Assembly: GCF_049243985.1 (NCBI RefSeq)
Contig: NC_135371.1
Span: forward strand, 2,505,501-2,569,500
From: Paroedura picta
Lineage: Eukaryota > Chordata > Lepidosauria > Squamata > Gekkonidae
DNA length: 64,000 nt
Direction: 5' to 3'
Made by a program: the position numbers and the translations under genes. The notes beneath the pieces are model-generated. The model was not told the origin of the DNA, searched no databases, and saw nothing but the letters and a program-made list of their open reading frames with translations. Positions 35,338 through 52,339 of the stretch are shown here, one piece after another. Positions within the stretch are counted from its first letter, which is position 1, and each line of letters begins with the position of its first letter.

Positions 35338-38300
35338 GTGAGGGGGTTTCCCTCCAGGTATCTCCAATTCAAGGAACAAAATCTGATCTTACCCTAAAGT
35401 TTTCCTGAGAGATATTCATCCATCATCTAAAGGGGGAATTTAACAGCCTCCTCCTTCAGCCTCATCTACTGTAGAATTTCTTCTCTCTCCAGATCAGCTG
35501 AGAAAAGGGTGCCGGGTCTGGGAGTGGGGTGGACCCATTCCTTGGCCTCTTTTCCATTCCATCTCTTAACCGTCTCCCTCACTGCTGGAGAGCCAGCTTG
35601 GGGCAGTGGTTAGGAACGGTGGCAGCATCTTCTCATATAGAGAGCTGAGTTTGAATCTCCCCCATGCAGCCAGCTGGGTGACCTTGATCTCGCCACAGCA
35701 CTGAGAAAGCTGTTCTGATGAGCAGTCCTGTCAGAGCTCTCTCAGCCTCACCTCCCTCGCAGGGTGTCTGTTGTGAGGAGAGGAAGGGAAGGTGATTTTA
35801 TTTTATTTTATTTTATTTTATTTTATTTTATTTTATTTTATTTTATTTTATTTTATTTTATTTTATTTTATTTTATTTTATTTTATTTTATTTTATTTTA
35901 TTTTATTTTATTTTATTTTATTTTATTTTATTTTATTTTATTTTATTTTATTTTATTTTATTTTATTTTATTTATTTACCGCCCTCCCCGGGGGCTCAGG
36001 GCAGTTTACATAATAACATAAGAACAATACATGGAAGAGTCTATGAAACATTTGAATAACCGTGCAATAATAAGTGATAATTGTGAACATATAACAGTAT
36101 AGTAGTATAACCAATAAACAATGCAACAGTGCAACAATACAAACAGGTCCAGGGTATATAGGTGGTGTTCTGAGGAGGGAGCAGGGGGAAGCAGGTGCTT
36201 TGAGACTCCCTTGGACAGTGAGAAGGGTATAAAAACCAACTCTTCTTCTTCAGATGTGGGCCCCATCCGTGAAGACAGAAGCCACAGTCTCTGAGGCAGA
36301 AGACGCCTCCTTGGAGCCAGGGCAGAGGGCTCAGACCGAAGAGGCCTCCTCCTGTGGTAAGGACTCACAGTGCCTGGGTGTGTTTGGGGCAGCCCCTTGA
36401 ATCTGATGGATAGAGAGGGCAGGGCAGGATAAGCATTAAATACTTCTTCACACAACACAGAGTTAATTTGCGGCACTCAATAGCAACTGCGATTCCTCTG
36501 AAAGGAGGTTTCACAGATTTGTTGAAGGCCATTCCTGCCATTAAACACAATATTAATAACTCTCCTTCCTTCTACGAGGCGGTTGTAAGCCGCTTTGAGA
36601 CTCCTTCGGGCAGTGAAAAGTGGGGTATAAAACCAACTTGTTGTTTTCTTCCGGCTTACAAGGCTCCTTGTGCATCTCTTCTGCCACTCAGAGCACCTTG
36701 TGAAAAGAAAGAATTTGTTGCATGTATACAGGGCCAGGTGTCAGACTCCTGGGAAGGGGGCAGGAACAAGCCAATGAATGGGCTAGGATGTCATGGCAAG
36801 CCCCCTTCCTTCCTCCCTTGTCTCACTAACAGGCAGCGGAGAGATGCTGTTGAGCCACCATCTTTCCAGAAGTGTGGAAACAGCTGCTGCACCTCCAGTC
36901 CAGGTGAGGGAGATGAGCAGGGGGAACGTGGGGTCCCCTCCTGCCTCAGGGGGCTTTGCTCCTATAGTTTCCACAAAGTGTCTTGACAAGAGAGGCTCTG
37001 AGCGTCGCCCATCCTGTACCCCCCCAGACTACTCCCTCCCAGTCTGCAATCTCTGCCAGACACGATCTCTGCTTTCCTTCTCAGTTTCCATTTTCTTTTG
37101 AGGAGGTGTCCGTGTCCTTCACCGAGGCCGAGTGGGCCCTCTTGGATCCGGGCCAGAGAGCTCTCTTCAGGGAAGTCATGCTGGAGAACTATGGGATCGT
37201 GGCCTCTCTGGGTAAGGATTTTTCATCGGTGCCCAAATGCACAAATTGCTGCCATTGGGATGAGCCATGAGTCAAAATATTGAATAGCAGCACAGTGTTT
37301 TGGCTCCTGCCTTGCTACTTGCCCAGGGGCATCTGGGGCCAGAGTTGTGCCGATCACCCGAGCCAGAGAAGGAGAGAAGAGCCTCTCAGAAAGACTCCGG
37401 AAGGGGCCAGATCCTTGTTTCTCTGTTGCCAACCTTTACCACACACCCTCCCCCAGGGCCTGCTCTGCCGGTGACACGGAAAGGATCCTGTCAAGAACCC
37501 AAGCCTGGGCCCTCCTGGGTCACTCCTCTTTCCACCTGAATAGCACCCGGTTCAGTGGCTTCTTGTGGCGCAGAGTGGTAAGGCAGCCGTCTGAAAGCTT
37601 TGCCCATGAGGCTGGGGGTTCGATCCCAGCAGCCGGCTCAAGGTCGACTCAGCCTTCCATCCTTCCGAGGTCGGTAAAATGAGTACCCAGCTTGCTTGCT
37701 GGGGGGTAAACGGTAATGACTGGGGAAGGCACTGGCAAACCACCCCGTATTGAGTCTGCCTTGAAAACGCTGGAGGGCGTCACCCCAAGGGTCAGCCATG
37801 ACTCGGTGCTTGCACAGGGGGTACCTTTACCTTTACCTTTAAAGCTGGGCTTCACGAGGAGCGAGCATACAAGTAAAGCTTACCCTTTAAAAAAAATATA
37901 AAACTTTATTAAGGATGTTAAAACAAGACACCACTAAACAGCACAGTTTCTACGGCTCAGCAACAGAAAAACAAAACAAAAAAAGCTGTTCTATCTAATA
38001 TTATTATTATTATCTTTCGATTTATTGCCCGCCACTCCCTTACGGCTCGTAATATACAAAAGACCTGGTATTAGATGGTACCTCCTGCAGCATAAGTATT
38101 CCAGCTGTAGCCTACGTGAAAGTATTCATGATGATGAAAGCCGAAAATATCAAAGCATGGCATGAGTATAAAGTTAATACGGCTTCCCTCTGGTCTGTAC
38201 CCATATGCCTGTACTTTCTTCCTCTCTAGGGTCGGGTCATCCTAACGACCCAAACAAAGATCCTCCTTGATGGAATTTTCCAGAGGCTGCCAGACCCCTA

Positions 38301-38751
38301 ATAACCCCTCCTTCCTCCTGGTTACACAACTGCATACAAGTTCTCACATTTAGGCAGTTATCACTTGGGCTGTGCATGGCGGCATCCAAACCAGCCGCTC
38401 CAGGCATCCACAGCCAGCGCCTCACCGTGGGGGGGGGAGGGAGGGGGAGGGGCTGGCTGCGGCAGCCTTTAGTGGCCGATTCGGACGCTGCGCATGACCC
38501 TAGTTATCACATTCTGGAGAACTTGAATCTGGCCTTGAGAAAGAGATGGATATTAGCTGCAGGGAGACCCAAGTCACAGATCCCTGCATCTCAAAATAGG
38601 CCACTTAATAATCACAATAACCCTTGAGGGGAACTACGGTTCTTGGCCTCCGAGATCCATCCGCCTTGTACTGGTTCAGATTGTGGGCTTTGGTTTTGAC
38701 CATAGTTCTATAAGAATTTTTACTCATTAATTTCTCTCTTTCCTCATATAA

Positions 38752-38806
<55 letters not shown>

Positions 38807-41075
38807 AAAAAAAGGCAGAAGTATTAGAAGGACTTTGGTGGCAACAAACAATGGTCTTGCATCCACAGAAAGGCTGGAAGGTTTCTCAGGAGGATCTGAA
38901 GAGGCTATTTCCTTCCCAAGGGAGCTGCCTGAGCGTGAGTCTCCTTCCTGGTTATGTCAAGGGAACAGGCAAGGAATGGCCATGGGGGATTTCTGATTGC
39001 ATTTGAGCTATGTTTGCTGCAATTATTCAGCCTGCTGGGAGGGAGGGAGGGAGGGAGGGAGGGAGGGAGGCCTTCTGGGGGTCTGAAATCTGGAGGGTCA
39101 GAAAGTCCTTCTGGACAAGGGTGGTCAGGTATCCTTAAATACTAGATTTTGGGGGGGAAAGGGGGAGTGGTGGTTAAAAGCAGCAAAGCTGGACAAGGCC
39201 AAAGGGCCACCAGTCCTTTCCTGCTGCCGTCACATAGATGATTTTGTACCTTACCCGCCCTCTCTGGTGCTAATGGTGATCTTTGTATGTATTTCAGTAG
39301 GGGATAATCAGAGGAATTTGGAGGGTGAGGAACTTGACCAGCAAATCCTAGATAGAGTTAAAAATGAACACTTCGGAAAAAACTTCCAGAATCGAGGCAG
39401 AACGAAAGGAAATAAACGTGGCCGTATGGTTGAGACACGATGTGGAAGAAATCATAGTGTGAATTTTCCGAAGTACAAGATAAAGAAGGCCAGTAAATCC
39501 ATTCAGTGTGGAAAATACTTTAAAAACAGATCACAGCTCCTTGTGCACCAAAGAATACACAGAAGCGAGAAACCTGTTGAATGTTCAGAGTGTGGAAAGA
39601 AATTCAGTGAGAGGGGGAATCTTAAAGAGCATCAGAGAATTCACACAGGGGAAAAGCCTTTCAAATGCTTTGATTGTGGAAAGAAGTTCAGTTGCAGTCT
39701 GCAACTTCATCAAAGGACCCACACGGGTGAGAAGCCTTTTGAATGCTCAGTTTGTAGAAAGAACTTCAGTCAGAATAGCACTCTTCAACTACACCAAAGA
39801 ACCCACACAGGGGAGAAACCTTTTGCATGCTCAGAGTGTGGAAAGAGATTCAGTCAGAGCTGCAATCTTCATCAGCATCAGAGAACTCACACAGCAGAGA
39901 AACCCTTTGGATGCTCACTGTGTGGAAAGACATTCAGTCAGAGCAGTGCTCTTCAACTGCACCAAAGAAGCCACACAGGAGAGAAACCATTTGAATGCTG
40001 TGAGTGTGGAAAGAGGTTCAGATTGAGTTGCAATCTGCAACAGCATCAAAGAACCCACACAGGGGAGAAACCTTTTGATTGCTCAGAGTGTGGAAAGAAA
40101 TTCAGTAGGAGTTCCAATCTTCAACTGCACCAAAGAACGCACACAGGTGAGAAACCATTTGAATGCTGTGAGTGTGGAAAGAAATTCAGTTGGAATAGCT
40201 CACTTCAACAGCATCAGAGAACCCATACTGGGGAGAAATGCTCAGTCTGTAGAAAGAGATTTAGTAACAGTGGCACTCTTCAACTGCACGAAAGAACCCA
40301 CACAGGGGAGAAACCTTTCGAGTGCTCAGTATGTGGAAAGAGATTCAGGTCAAGTGGCCATCTACATAGGCATCAGGGAACCCACACAGGAGAGAAACCA
40401 TTTGAATGCTCAGAGTGTGGAAAGAGATTCAGCTGGAGTAGCTCTTTTCAGCAGCATCAGAGAACCCACACTGGGGAGAAACCTTTTGAATGTTCAGTGT
40501 GTAGAAAGAGATTCACTCAAAGTAGCTCTCTTCAGCTACACCAAAGAACCCACACAGGGGAGAAGCCTTTTGGATGCTCAGAATGTGGAAAGAGATTCAG
40601 TTTGAGTGGCAATCTTCACAAGCATCTGATAACCCACACAGGAGAGAAACCTTTTGAATGCTCAGAGTGTGGAAAGAGATTCAGTTGGAATAGCTCACTT
40701 CAACAGCATCAGAGAACCCATACTGGGGAGAAACCTTTTGAATGCTCAGTCTGTAGAAAGAGATTTAGTAACAGTGGCACTCTTCAACTGCACGAAAGAA
40801 CTCACACAGGGGAGAAACCTTTTGAGTGCTCAGTATGTGGAAAGAGATTCAGGTCAAGTGGCCATCTACAGAGGCATCAGAGAACCCACACAGGAGAGAA
40901 ACCTTTTGAATGCTCAGAGTGTGGAAAGAAATTCAGTGAGAGGTGGAATCTTCAACAGCATCAGAGAACGCACATGGGGGAGAAGCCTTTTGAATGCTCC
41001 CAGTGTGGAAAGAATTTCAGGTTGAGTAGCCATCTTCTACGGCACCAGAGAACTCACACGGGAGAAACCTTTTGA
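34933..41075 (+). CDS. Gene 5: SCAN-KRAB-18x C2H2 zinc-finger protein, twin of gene 4
   Basis: Six coding exons: SCAN 34933-35337 (exon from 34855), linker 36254-36356, small 36833-36903, KRAB-A 37085-37211, extra 38815-38934 and fingers 39298-41075. The sum is 2604 nt, giving 867 residues. Skipping the extra exon keeps frame. The finger exon now starts TAGGGG, which is safe only because it is read in phase 1 (Leu or Val). Against gene 4 the SCAN core carries several amino-acid changes, the finger array is rearranged, finger 2 is two residues short, and one linker has lost PFE. By family it is a nuclear SCAN-KRAB repressor with a target probably different from gene 4's. Confidence 0.86.
35589..36253 (+). 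mobile_element. tRNA-type SINE of gene 5, split by a later insertion
   Basis: SINE head and body 35589-35793, tail 36198-36253. Between them is a (TTTTA)n microsatellite (35793-35974) and a retroposon 3' segment (ACCGCCCTCCCCGGGGGCTC, CAGGGCAGTTTACATAATAA). Confidence 0.85.
35793..35974. repeat. (TTTTA)n microsatellite, about 36 units
   Basis: An uninterrupted pentanucleotide run, absent from the gene 4 copy. Confidence 0.98.
36254..36356 (+). CDS. Gene 5 linker exon
   Basis: Same protein as the gene 4 linker (MWAPSVKTE through EEASSCG), 103 nt, donor gtaagg. The acceptor again lies in the SINE tail. Here that SINE has been split by an insertion of about 400 bp (35793-36197), leaving the tail and acceptor intact. 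The small exon 36833-36903 follows. Confidence 0.8.
37085..37211 (+). CDS. Gene 5 KRAB-A exon
   Basis: 127 nt. The protein is identical to the gene 4 KRAB A-box ([20 protein letters not shown] and onward). Acceptor ccttctcag, donor gtaagg. Confidence 0.92.
37563..37845 (+). mobile_element. Sauria-type SINE unique to the right duplication unit
   Basis: CTTGTGGCGCAGAGTGGTAA to GGTACCTTTACCTTTACCTTT, near consensus. The left unit has the empty site (GTTCAGTGGCTTCACAAGG), so the insertion is younger than the duplication. Confidence 0.9.
37868..38233 (-). other. Antisense terminal-exon-like segment in the gene 5 intron (second copy)
   Basis: Duplicate of 26890-27189. The first codons differ slightly (DDPT for DHPT). 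A retroposon tail of about 60 bp has been inserted in its untranslated part near 38001-38055. Confidence 0.35.
38815..38934 (+). CDS. Gene 5 extra exon between KRAB and fingers
   Basis: Same 120-nt exon as gene 4 (ends PRELPE at a gtgagt donor). The upstream (CT)n run is longer than in gene 4. It may be alternatively spliced, since skipping it keeps frame. Confidence 0.58.
39298..41075 (+). CDS. Gene 5 zinc-finger exon, 18 fingers, rearranged
   Basis: Helices in order: ERGNLKE, a short finger (FSCSLQL, two residues missing), QNSTLQL, QSCNLHQ, QSSALQL, LSCNLQQ, RSSNLQL, WNSSLQQ, NSGTLQL (its linker lacks PFE), SSGHLHR, WSSSFQQ, QSSSLQL, LSGNLHK, WNSSLQQ, NSGTLQL, SSGHLQR, ERWNLQQ, LSSHLLR. 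The block WNSS-NSGT-SSGH occurs twice here and once in gene 4. The ends TGETF and TGA are shared with gene 4. Confidence 0.94.
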
Positions 41076-42621
41076 ATGCTGAATATGGAAAGTGGTTGCA
41101 GTTCAGTGGTCGTCTTCAACAGCATGTGACTGTCTGCACAGAGGTGAATCCTTTTCAATGCTGTGAAGATTTAAGTGGGTAGCAGGTTACAGTGTCAGCG
41201 ATAGAGTTGTGGTGTCCTGCATGGTGCAGGGGGTTGGACTAGATAACCCAGGAGGTCCCTTACAACTCTTTGATTCTATGATTCACATCGAAAAGGCAAG
41301 AACGGACCACGTAAACTATTGACACTATATAAACTTTTATAGATTGCTTGAAAATACATAGAAATCTTACCCTAATCAGGAAGAAATTGAATGTGGAAGG
41401 CGGCTTAGCCATGTTTGAAGCCCTCATATTACTCAGAGAAGAAAACAAGGGCGGGCTCTGCAGGTTGAAGGAGATTAAAGACCAGCCCCCGTCTCCTTTA
41501 GCCTGCAGGAGTCCACATGGGGGAGGAACCTCATAAATATTCAGTGTTGTTTCTGGCAGGGGCTCATGGGAATTGTAGTCCATGGACATCTGGACAGCCA
41601 CAGTTTGGCTACCCCTGCTATAGCTGCTTCTGATGAGGGTCTTCTTAAGGTGGCCAAGTGTTGGGGTGAAAGGAAAAGCTTGTCCACCTCCGATCCAACA
41701 ACAGTACGTTCTAACAGGTCATACCGCCCAATATCTTCCAGTACATCCATGGAGGTGAAAGGTCAACCTTTTGGGATACAAATTACCAAGTCTTAATTGT
41801 CTTTTCCACCCACCTTGATTCTCCCTGAGAAAATTGGGAATATTCCCTCTTCCCTTTCTGATCTCCCCCCCACCCCCCACCCCGCCAGAAATGATCTTTC
41901 CTCCCTGACTCCTCAAAGCTCCTCCTTAATTTCTTCTTGGTGATCATGTGTTTATGTAGCAGGGTGAGAAATTTAATCTCACTAATTTGGAAGAGTACCT
42001 GCATTAGGGTTGCTAAAAGGCCTGAAAAAAAGGGGGGGGGGACCCAGCCTTACAAAAAGCGTGGGTAGAAATGGACATCTAAAGGTATAAATAATTTCCC
42101 ATAATGCCTCTGTTATTGGGAGAGAACACTTTTTTCATCCAGGCAGTTGGCAACTCTCGATTATCTTTATGAATCAGGGGAAACAAAGCTCAGTCAAGAA
42201 AGGACTGTAGCTCATTAAAAAATCCGGTAAATCAGATTTTGTATTTTCTGTGCTTTGTGGTGGGGTTTTTTTTTAGTCGGGCTTCATTAAACATGTCAAA
42301 AGTTTGTGTATCATATCTTCTTTCAATTGTGTATTTAGCAAGATGCCCCCCCCCCATTTCAAAAGACACAGTTTTTTTTCTTCTGTGCTGTGGAGAGAAG
42401 GGAGGGGTGGCTAATCCCTGGCTCCCCTCCTTTCAGATGCCCGTTGGCCTAGCCAGGAAGCAGGGACCTGGACGGTGGGGGGAAAGGACTTCTTCCCAAA
42501 ATTCCCTAGGAGAAAGGAGCTCCCTGTGGGAGGGAACAGAGAGGTGGGTCTGCTGCTGACCACAGAGGTGGGGCCAGAAGTCCTTTTCACCACGGAAGTA
42601 GGAACTTGTTCTTAGGAGAAG

Positions 42622-44073
42622 ATGTGAGCAGTCATCTTGGTCCACGTGGCGGCCAGGTGAGCTGCCCACGCCATGAGAACTGGGAACTCCTTAAGGGAAG
42701 ACAACATCAGACAGGGTATGTTTTAGCAGAGGGACAGAAGAATTGTCCTCACCTTCTCAGCTATTCACCAACCTCCCTTTAATCAACTCTCCATCTTCAG
42801 CTGTATTAATTCTTTTTTCACTTCATTTATACCCCAGCTTTCTGCATAATGGAGTCCAGAAGAGCTTACATTATTCTCCTCTCTTCGTTTTAACCTTCAC
42901 AGCAACTTTGCGGGTTAGGATAGGATCTGGCTGGCCCCAAATCCACCCAAGCAAGACAGGGATTCATGTTTGGGTCTCTCAGACTCCTCCTCTCTGAAGC
43001 CCTGGCCAGTTAGCCATCAATGACTTTCATTGGGAGGCAGCTGTTGAACAGCCACTGGACTCAGACTTGATTCTGTTGCACCAGGCCTGTGTGTTTATGT
43101 CTCTGCAAACACTTGAGAGAGAGAAACTTCAGTCAGGCTTATTAGGGTGTCAGTCAAAGAAGGCAGGACTTGCCGAACTGGGCATTTTTCACACCTGTTT
43201 GATTCCCAAGGGCTCTCTGCTTCCCTGGAGGTTTGGGGCGCCTGAGTATTCTATTAATTCAGAGAAAACGTTTCTTAAAGGCCTGCAAAAGAGCCTCTGA
43301 AGACCAGATTACCAGACAGTCACACCTCTGAGTCTAAACTGACTCAAATCTGATTGACTGCAGAATCGTGTTTCTGCTCCGACAACTCCTCTCTCGTGCC
43401 AGTTCCTCAACTGACCGGTCGTAATGAGAGCTGATGCTTGTTTTCTTCATCATTCACCTTAAAGTGCTATTCCTTGTCTGCCTTTAGGTCACAGCTGAAG
43501 AGGAAAGTCTGCAGTCGCAGGGAGCCCCTGTTCTCCATGTCCATGTTGCTCTTGTTCTTTGCTGGGGTCACCCTTCCCTTTCCTCTACCCAGCAAGATTC
43601 ACAGAATATGGACAGCAGGGAAAAGTTGGGAGAAAGGTTTCTGAAAAGCCTGCCATAGTTCAGCCTTTCCCTCCTGTTTCCCCACTGAGAAACCCCTGAA
43701 ACGTTCTTCAGGCTTTGAGGAAATCCCAGAAGTGATGTCAGCAGGCTCACCTCTCTGCCACGCCCCCAGGAGTCACTGGAAGTGACATCACCTGGATACT
43801 CCCACAGGATGTGACATCGTGTTCCGCTGCCCCTTGCCAGCAGTACCCCCCATGCAGCCAAGTTTAAAGGAAGGTACTTACCTCTTACTTACATGCGACG
43901 TGACTCAGCCAACAAGGAATTTTATGATCATCGTGGCCCCTCCCCTTTCCACCCCTCCAGGCCCATCATTGGCCATTGAGGGGGCAGGTGGACATCCATC
44001 AGTGGTCATATCACCTGATAACTATATCCTCTGTGTCATTCCCAGAGAATTACCTTCACAGGCAACCAAGATT
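42622..44073. other. Between the duplication and gene 6: no gene seen
   Basis: Mostly unique-looking sequence, with the TTTCCCCACTGAGAAACCCC repeat family at about 43672-44040. No SCAN, KRAB or finger reading found. Confidence 0.45.
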
Positions 44074-44081
44074 CCCTACAT

Positions 44082-44226
44082 CAGGGGTGGCCAAACTGTA
44101 GCTCTCCAGTCTCCAATAATTTATGTAACTAAAATTACCATGAGCCCCTGTCAGCCTGGCCAAGTGGCAGGAGCTCACGGTAACTGTAGTCCATGGATAT
44201 CTGGAGAGCTGGTTCAGCCACCCCTG
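44082..44226. mobile_element. Old palindromic hAT MITE
   Basis: CAGGGGTGGCCAAACTGTAG and CAGCCACCCCTG ends with a diverged middle; flanks CCCTACAT and TCCTACAT. Confidence 0.82.
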
Positions 44227-44234
44227 TCCTACAT

Positions 44235-46020
44235 GGTCTTTCAGAAATGACAGGGATTCTGGGGCTTCCACTATTCCATCTCAAACTTTCTTGGTGTTTA
44301 GGGGCACATCCCTGCCCCACGGACACAGGGGGGGCAAAGCCCTTTTTAGGCTGGTTTTAGTGCAGGGACCAGGGATACTTGCCCCTCGCCCCAAGTGGGT
44401 GGGGGAACAAGGTGCAAGAAGCAAGGTGCAAAATGTGGAAATATTCAATTTAGACAATTAGCATGAAATAGAGGAACAGCATTTTGAACATATGTTGTAT
44501 TGCAAATAATATCCACGGGAATCAGTTATGACAAATTTGGAGAACCCTGCAAGTCTTTGTATGCCAGTCTTGCAGGGTAGATGAAACCATGAAGAAACAC
44601 CTCTTGGCAAATGAAGTCAGGTTTCAAAAAGAGTGAGAGAATTAGATGGGATGTTCAGAGAAATACATGTAATGAGTTTTGCTGAACTCACATAGGTCCA
44701 CTGAAGCTTTTCTCTGCCACCTAGCAAAATCAACCACTGACTACACAAGTGCCTCCACTTTCTGGAATGGCCAGGCAGAGGACAAAAACAGTATAGAACT
44801 GGCTTAGGAAAGTCAGTGAACATCCACCCTGTGGGGTCTGCTTGTCTCTTAGGGCTTCTGAATGCTAGGCATCTTTTAAGAGGGTGAGAGGTGCGGGATT
44901 TGCTGCTTTATTTTTCATTTTAACTGACAATGTTTTAAGGTAGCACTGTGAACTGACTAAAACCACAAGGAAAACAGGGTACCAACCTTTTAATAAAATC
45001 AACCCTATATTCTAATAGCAAAGTGGGCCAAATCTTTGCATACCTAAATCCAGTGACTGGAGCTGCAAGTAGGCAAGGCAGAACTTCCCGCACACCTGAA
45101 AAATGCCCCAGGATTGCAGTAAAATGTGAAATATATTAGGGGGAAAGAATTTGTTGAAAACCAAATAAAAGGAGTAGCTGTAACTTTAAGAAATGGATTC
45201 CCTCAGTGGCTGTTACTAAGCAACCACAGCATTCCACCTGGAGTTTCTGTCAGTAAAAGGCAGGGGGAGGAGGCAGGGTCCTTTGCAGAAATATGTTGTC
45301 ATTTGCAAGAAGTCTCATGGGGGCCAGGCCTTGCTAAAGTTGCCAGTTCCCAGATGGGAAATTCTGGAGACTTGGAGATTGAGCCATGGATAAGGCTGGG
45401 GTTGAGGAAAGGACAGGAAGAGTTTCAGACGGATATTATTTATCATTTACGCTCTTGTGTTCTCCCTTGAACTAAGGCAGATCACACAAAGTGAGTCAAG
45501 ACAATTAACCAGCTGGAGCATTCAATAAACTACAACAGGATCAGGGCTGTGGAACCAATCAGAAACCCCAAAACAGCTGAAGCAAAGTTTTAACCGGGCA
45601 CATTACATGATACAAAAATGACATTGTACAATCCAGCTAGCTAAACATATTGGCATAGACCAGTCCCCAATAATGTATGCAACTGTGAAGGAAACTGGAT
45701 ACAGTGCAAATCTCCTGCCTGTGCAGGAAAACTCCCTTGAATCATTCAGTTTTAAATGGAGACCAGTTACTGACGGGTGGCCAGGGGAGTGACCGTAGAA
45801 TAATACCCATGCTCCATCTCGCTCCAGCTGAGCCAGGATGCTCTGCCCCAACCTGAGTCTCTGAATTGATTTTGAGGGAAGACCAATGTACACAGCACCG
45901 AGTAGAGTCAAGTGGCATCTTTAAGGACAACACAGATTTATTCAGGGTATTCGCTTTCATGAACATACACACTTCTCTTTAAAAGTCACACTGGACTAAT
46001 TTGTTTTTCTTGCACATGAG
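44235..46020. other. No gene seen
   Basis: No family-specific coding sequence on either strand. Around 45905-46010 there is a piece of the GGCATCTTTAAGGACAACACA repeat; otherwise unassigned. Confidence 0.35.
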
Positions 46021-46179
46021 AGTTTATACCCAGAATAATTTTTTTTTTTTGGCCCTAGAAGAAGGAGGGGGTGGTTTTTTTTACCCTGCTTTTCACTACC
46101 TGAAGGAGTATCAGAGTGGCTTTACATATCCACTACCCTCAGCTTCTTTATTTCTTCATAGGATTAGGGAAAACAGAAA

Positions 46180-46600
46180 TATTCCTCCCAGTTCTGCAGA
46201 TGTCATAAAGACAGATAACCTGAAGCAGCGAGAAAGGCCCATCTTTGTGTCACTAATTACAGAGCCTCCAACATCTGTGTGCTTGAAGAACAGCCTCAGC
46301 AGAACCAACAATAGGAATATTTCACCCTTGTGTGGATTCTCTGAGGAACGTGAAAGTCAGATCTGCACCTTAGACTCTCGCCACACACTGAGCATTGATG
46401 TAGTTCCTCCCGTGTATGGACTCCTCAATGCTATGGGAGATATGAAGAGTTGACCCTACTTCTACTGGCAGAACCCATCCTTCACTGTATCTGAGATGTG
46501 AAATATGGCTAAAGCTCTTTCCATTGTACAAACATTTATAACATTTCTTCCAGATTAGGGTACGGTTTCTGGATAGATTCAAGGCCTTCACAAAAGTTTA
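46180..46600 (-). pseudogene. Relic of C2H2 zinc fingers
   Basis: Downstream of gene 6 on the same strand, fragments such as YKCLYNGKSFSHISHL and a HSIEESIHGRN-like histidine linker in several frames resemble eroded fingers. No open array remains. Probably the tail of an older paralogue. Confidence 0.5.
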
Positions 46601-46686
46601 AGTTGTTTCAGTGCTTTCTGTGGTCTCTGGCTATTTTTTAGAAGTGAAACAAGAGAAAAGCTATTTACATGGGCTAAGCAGTTACA

Positions 46687-46948
46687 GAGAAGAGCCTTTT
46701 GTGGCGCAGGGTGGTAAGGCAGCAGACATGCAGTTCGATCCCAGCAGCCGGCTCAAGGTTGACTCGGCCTTCCATCCTTCCGAGGTTGGTAAAATGAGTA
46801 CCCAGCTTGCTGCTGGGGGGGGGGGGGTAAATGGTAATGACTGGGGAAGGCACTGGCAAATCACCCCATATTGAGTCTGCCATGAAAACGCTAGAGGGTG
46901 TCACCCCAAGGGTCAGACATGACATGGTGCTTGCACAGGGGATACCTT

Positions 46949-46949
<1 letters not shown>
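46687..46949 (+). mobile_element. Sauria-type SINE inserted at the gene 6 stop codon
   Basis: CTTTTGTGGCGCAGGGTGGT to GCACAGGGGATACCTTT. Target duplication TAAGCAGTTACA at 46675-46686 and 46950-46961. On the gene strand this is ...TGTAACTGCTTA, the last codons and stop. Confidence 0.92.
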
Positions 46950-52303
<5,354 letters not shown>

Positions 52304-52339
52304 CTCCTTCCCCTTCTCTTGAGTCACCTCCATATGTGA

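Larger units (their letters stand above)
21465..42621. repeat. Direct tandem segmental duplication, units 21465-31533 and 31607-42621
   Basis: Everything from a point inside a tRNA-type SINE at 21465 to TTCTTAGGAGAAG at 31533 recurs from 31607 to 42621, including promoter, all exons, introns, MITEs and 3' flank. Aligned stretches look about 97-99% identical by eye. The right unit is about 0.95 kb longer, mostly because of later insertions. A filler of about 70 bp separates the units. Confidence 0.97.

Noticed and set aside
35764-36021. FILFY-repeat protein
   Set aside because: Translation of the TTTTA microsatellite.
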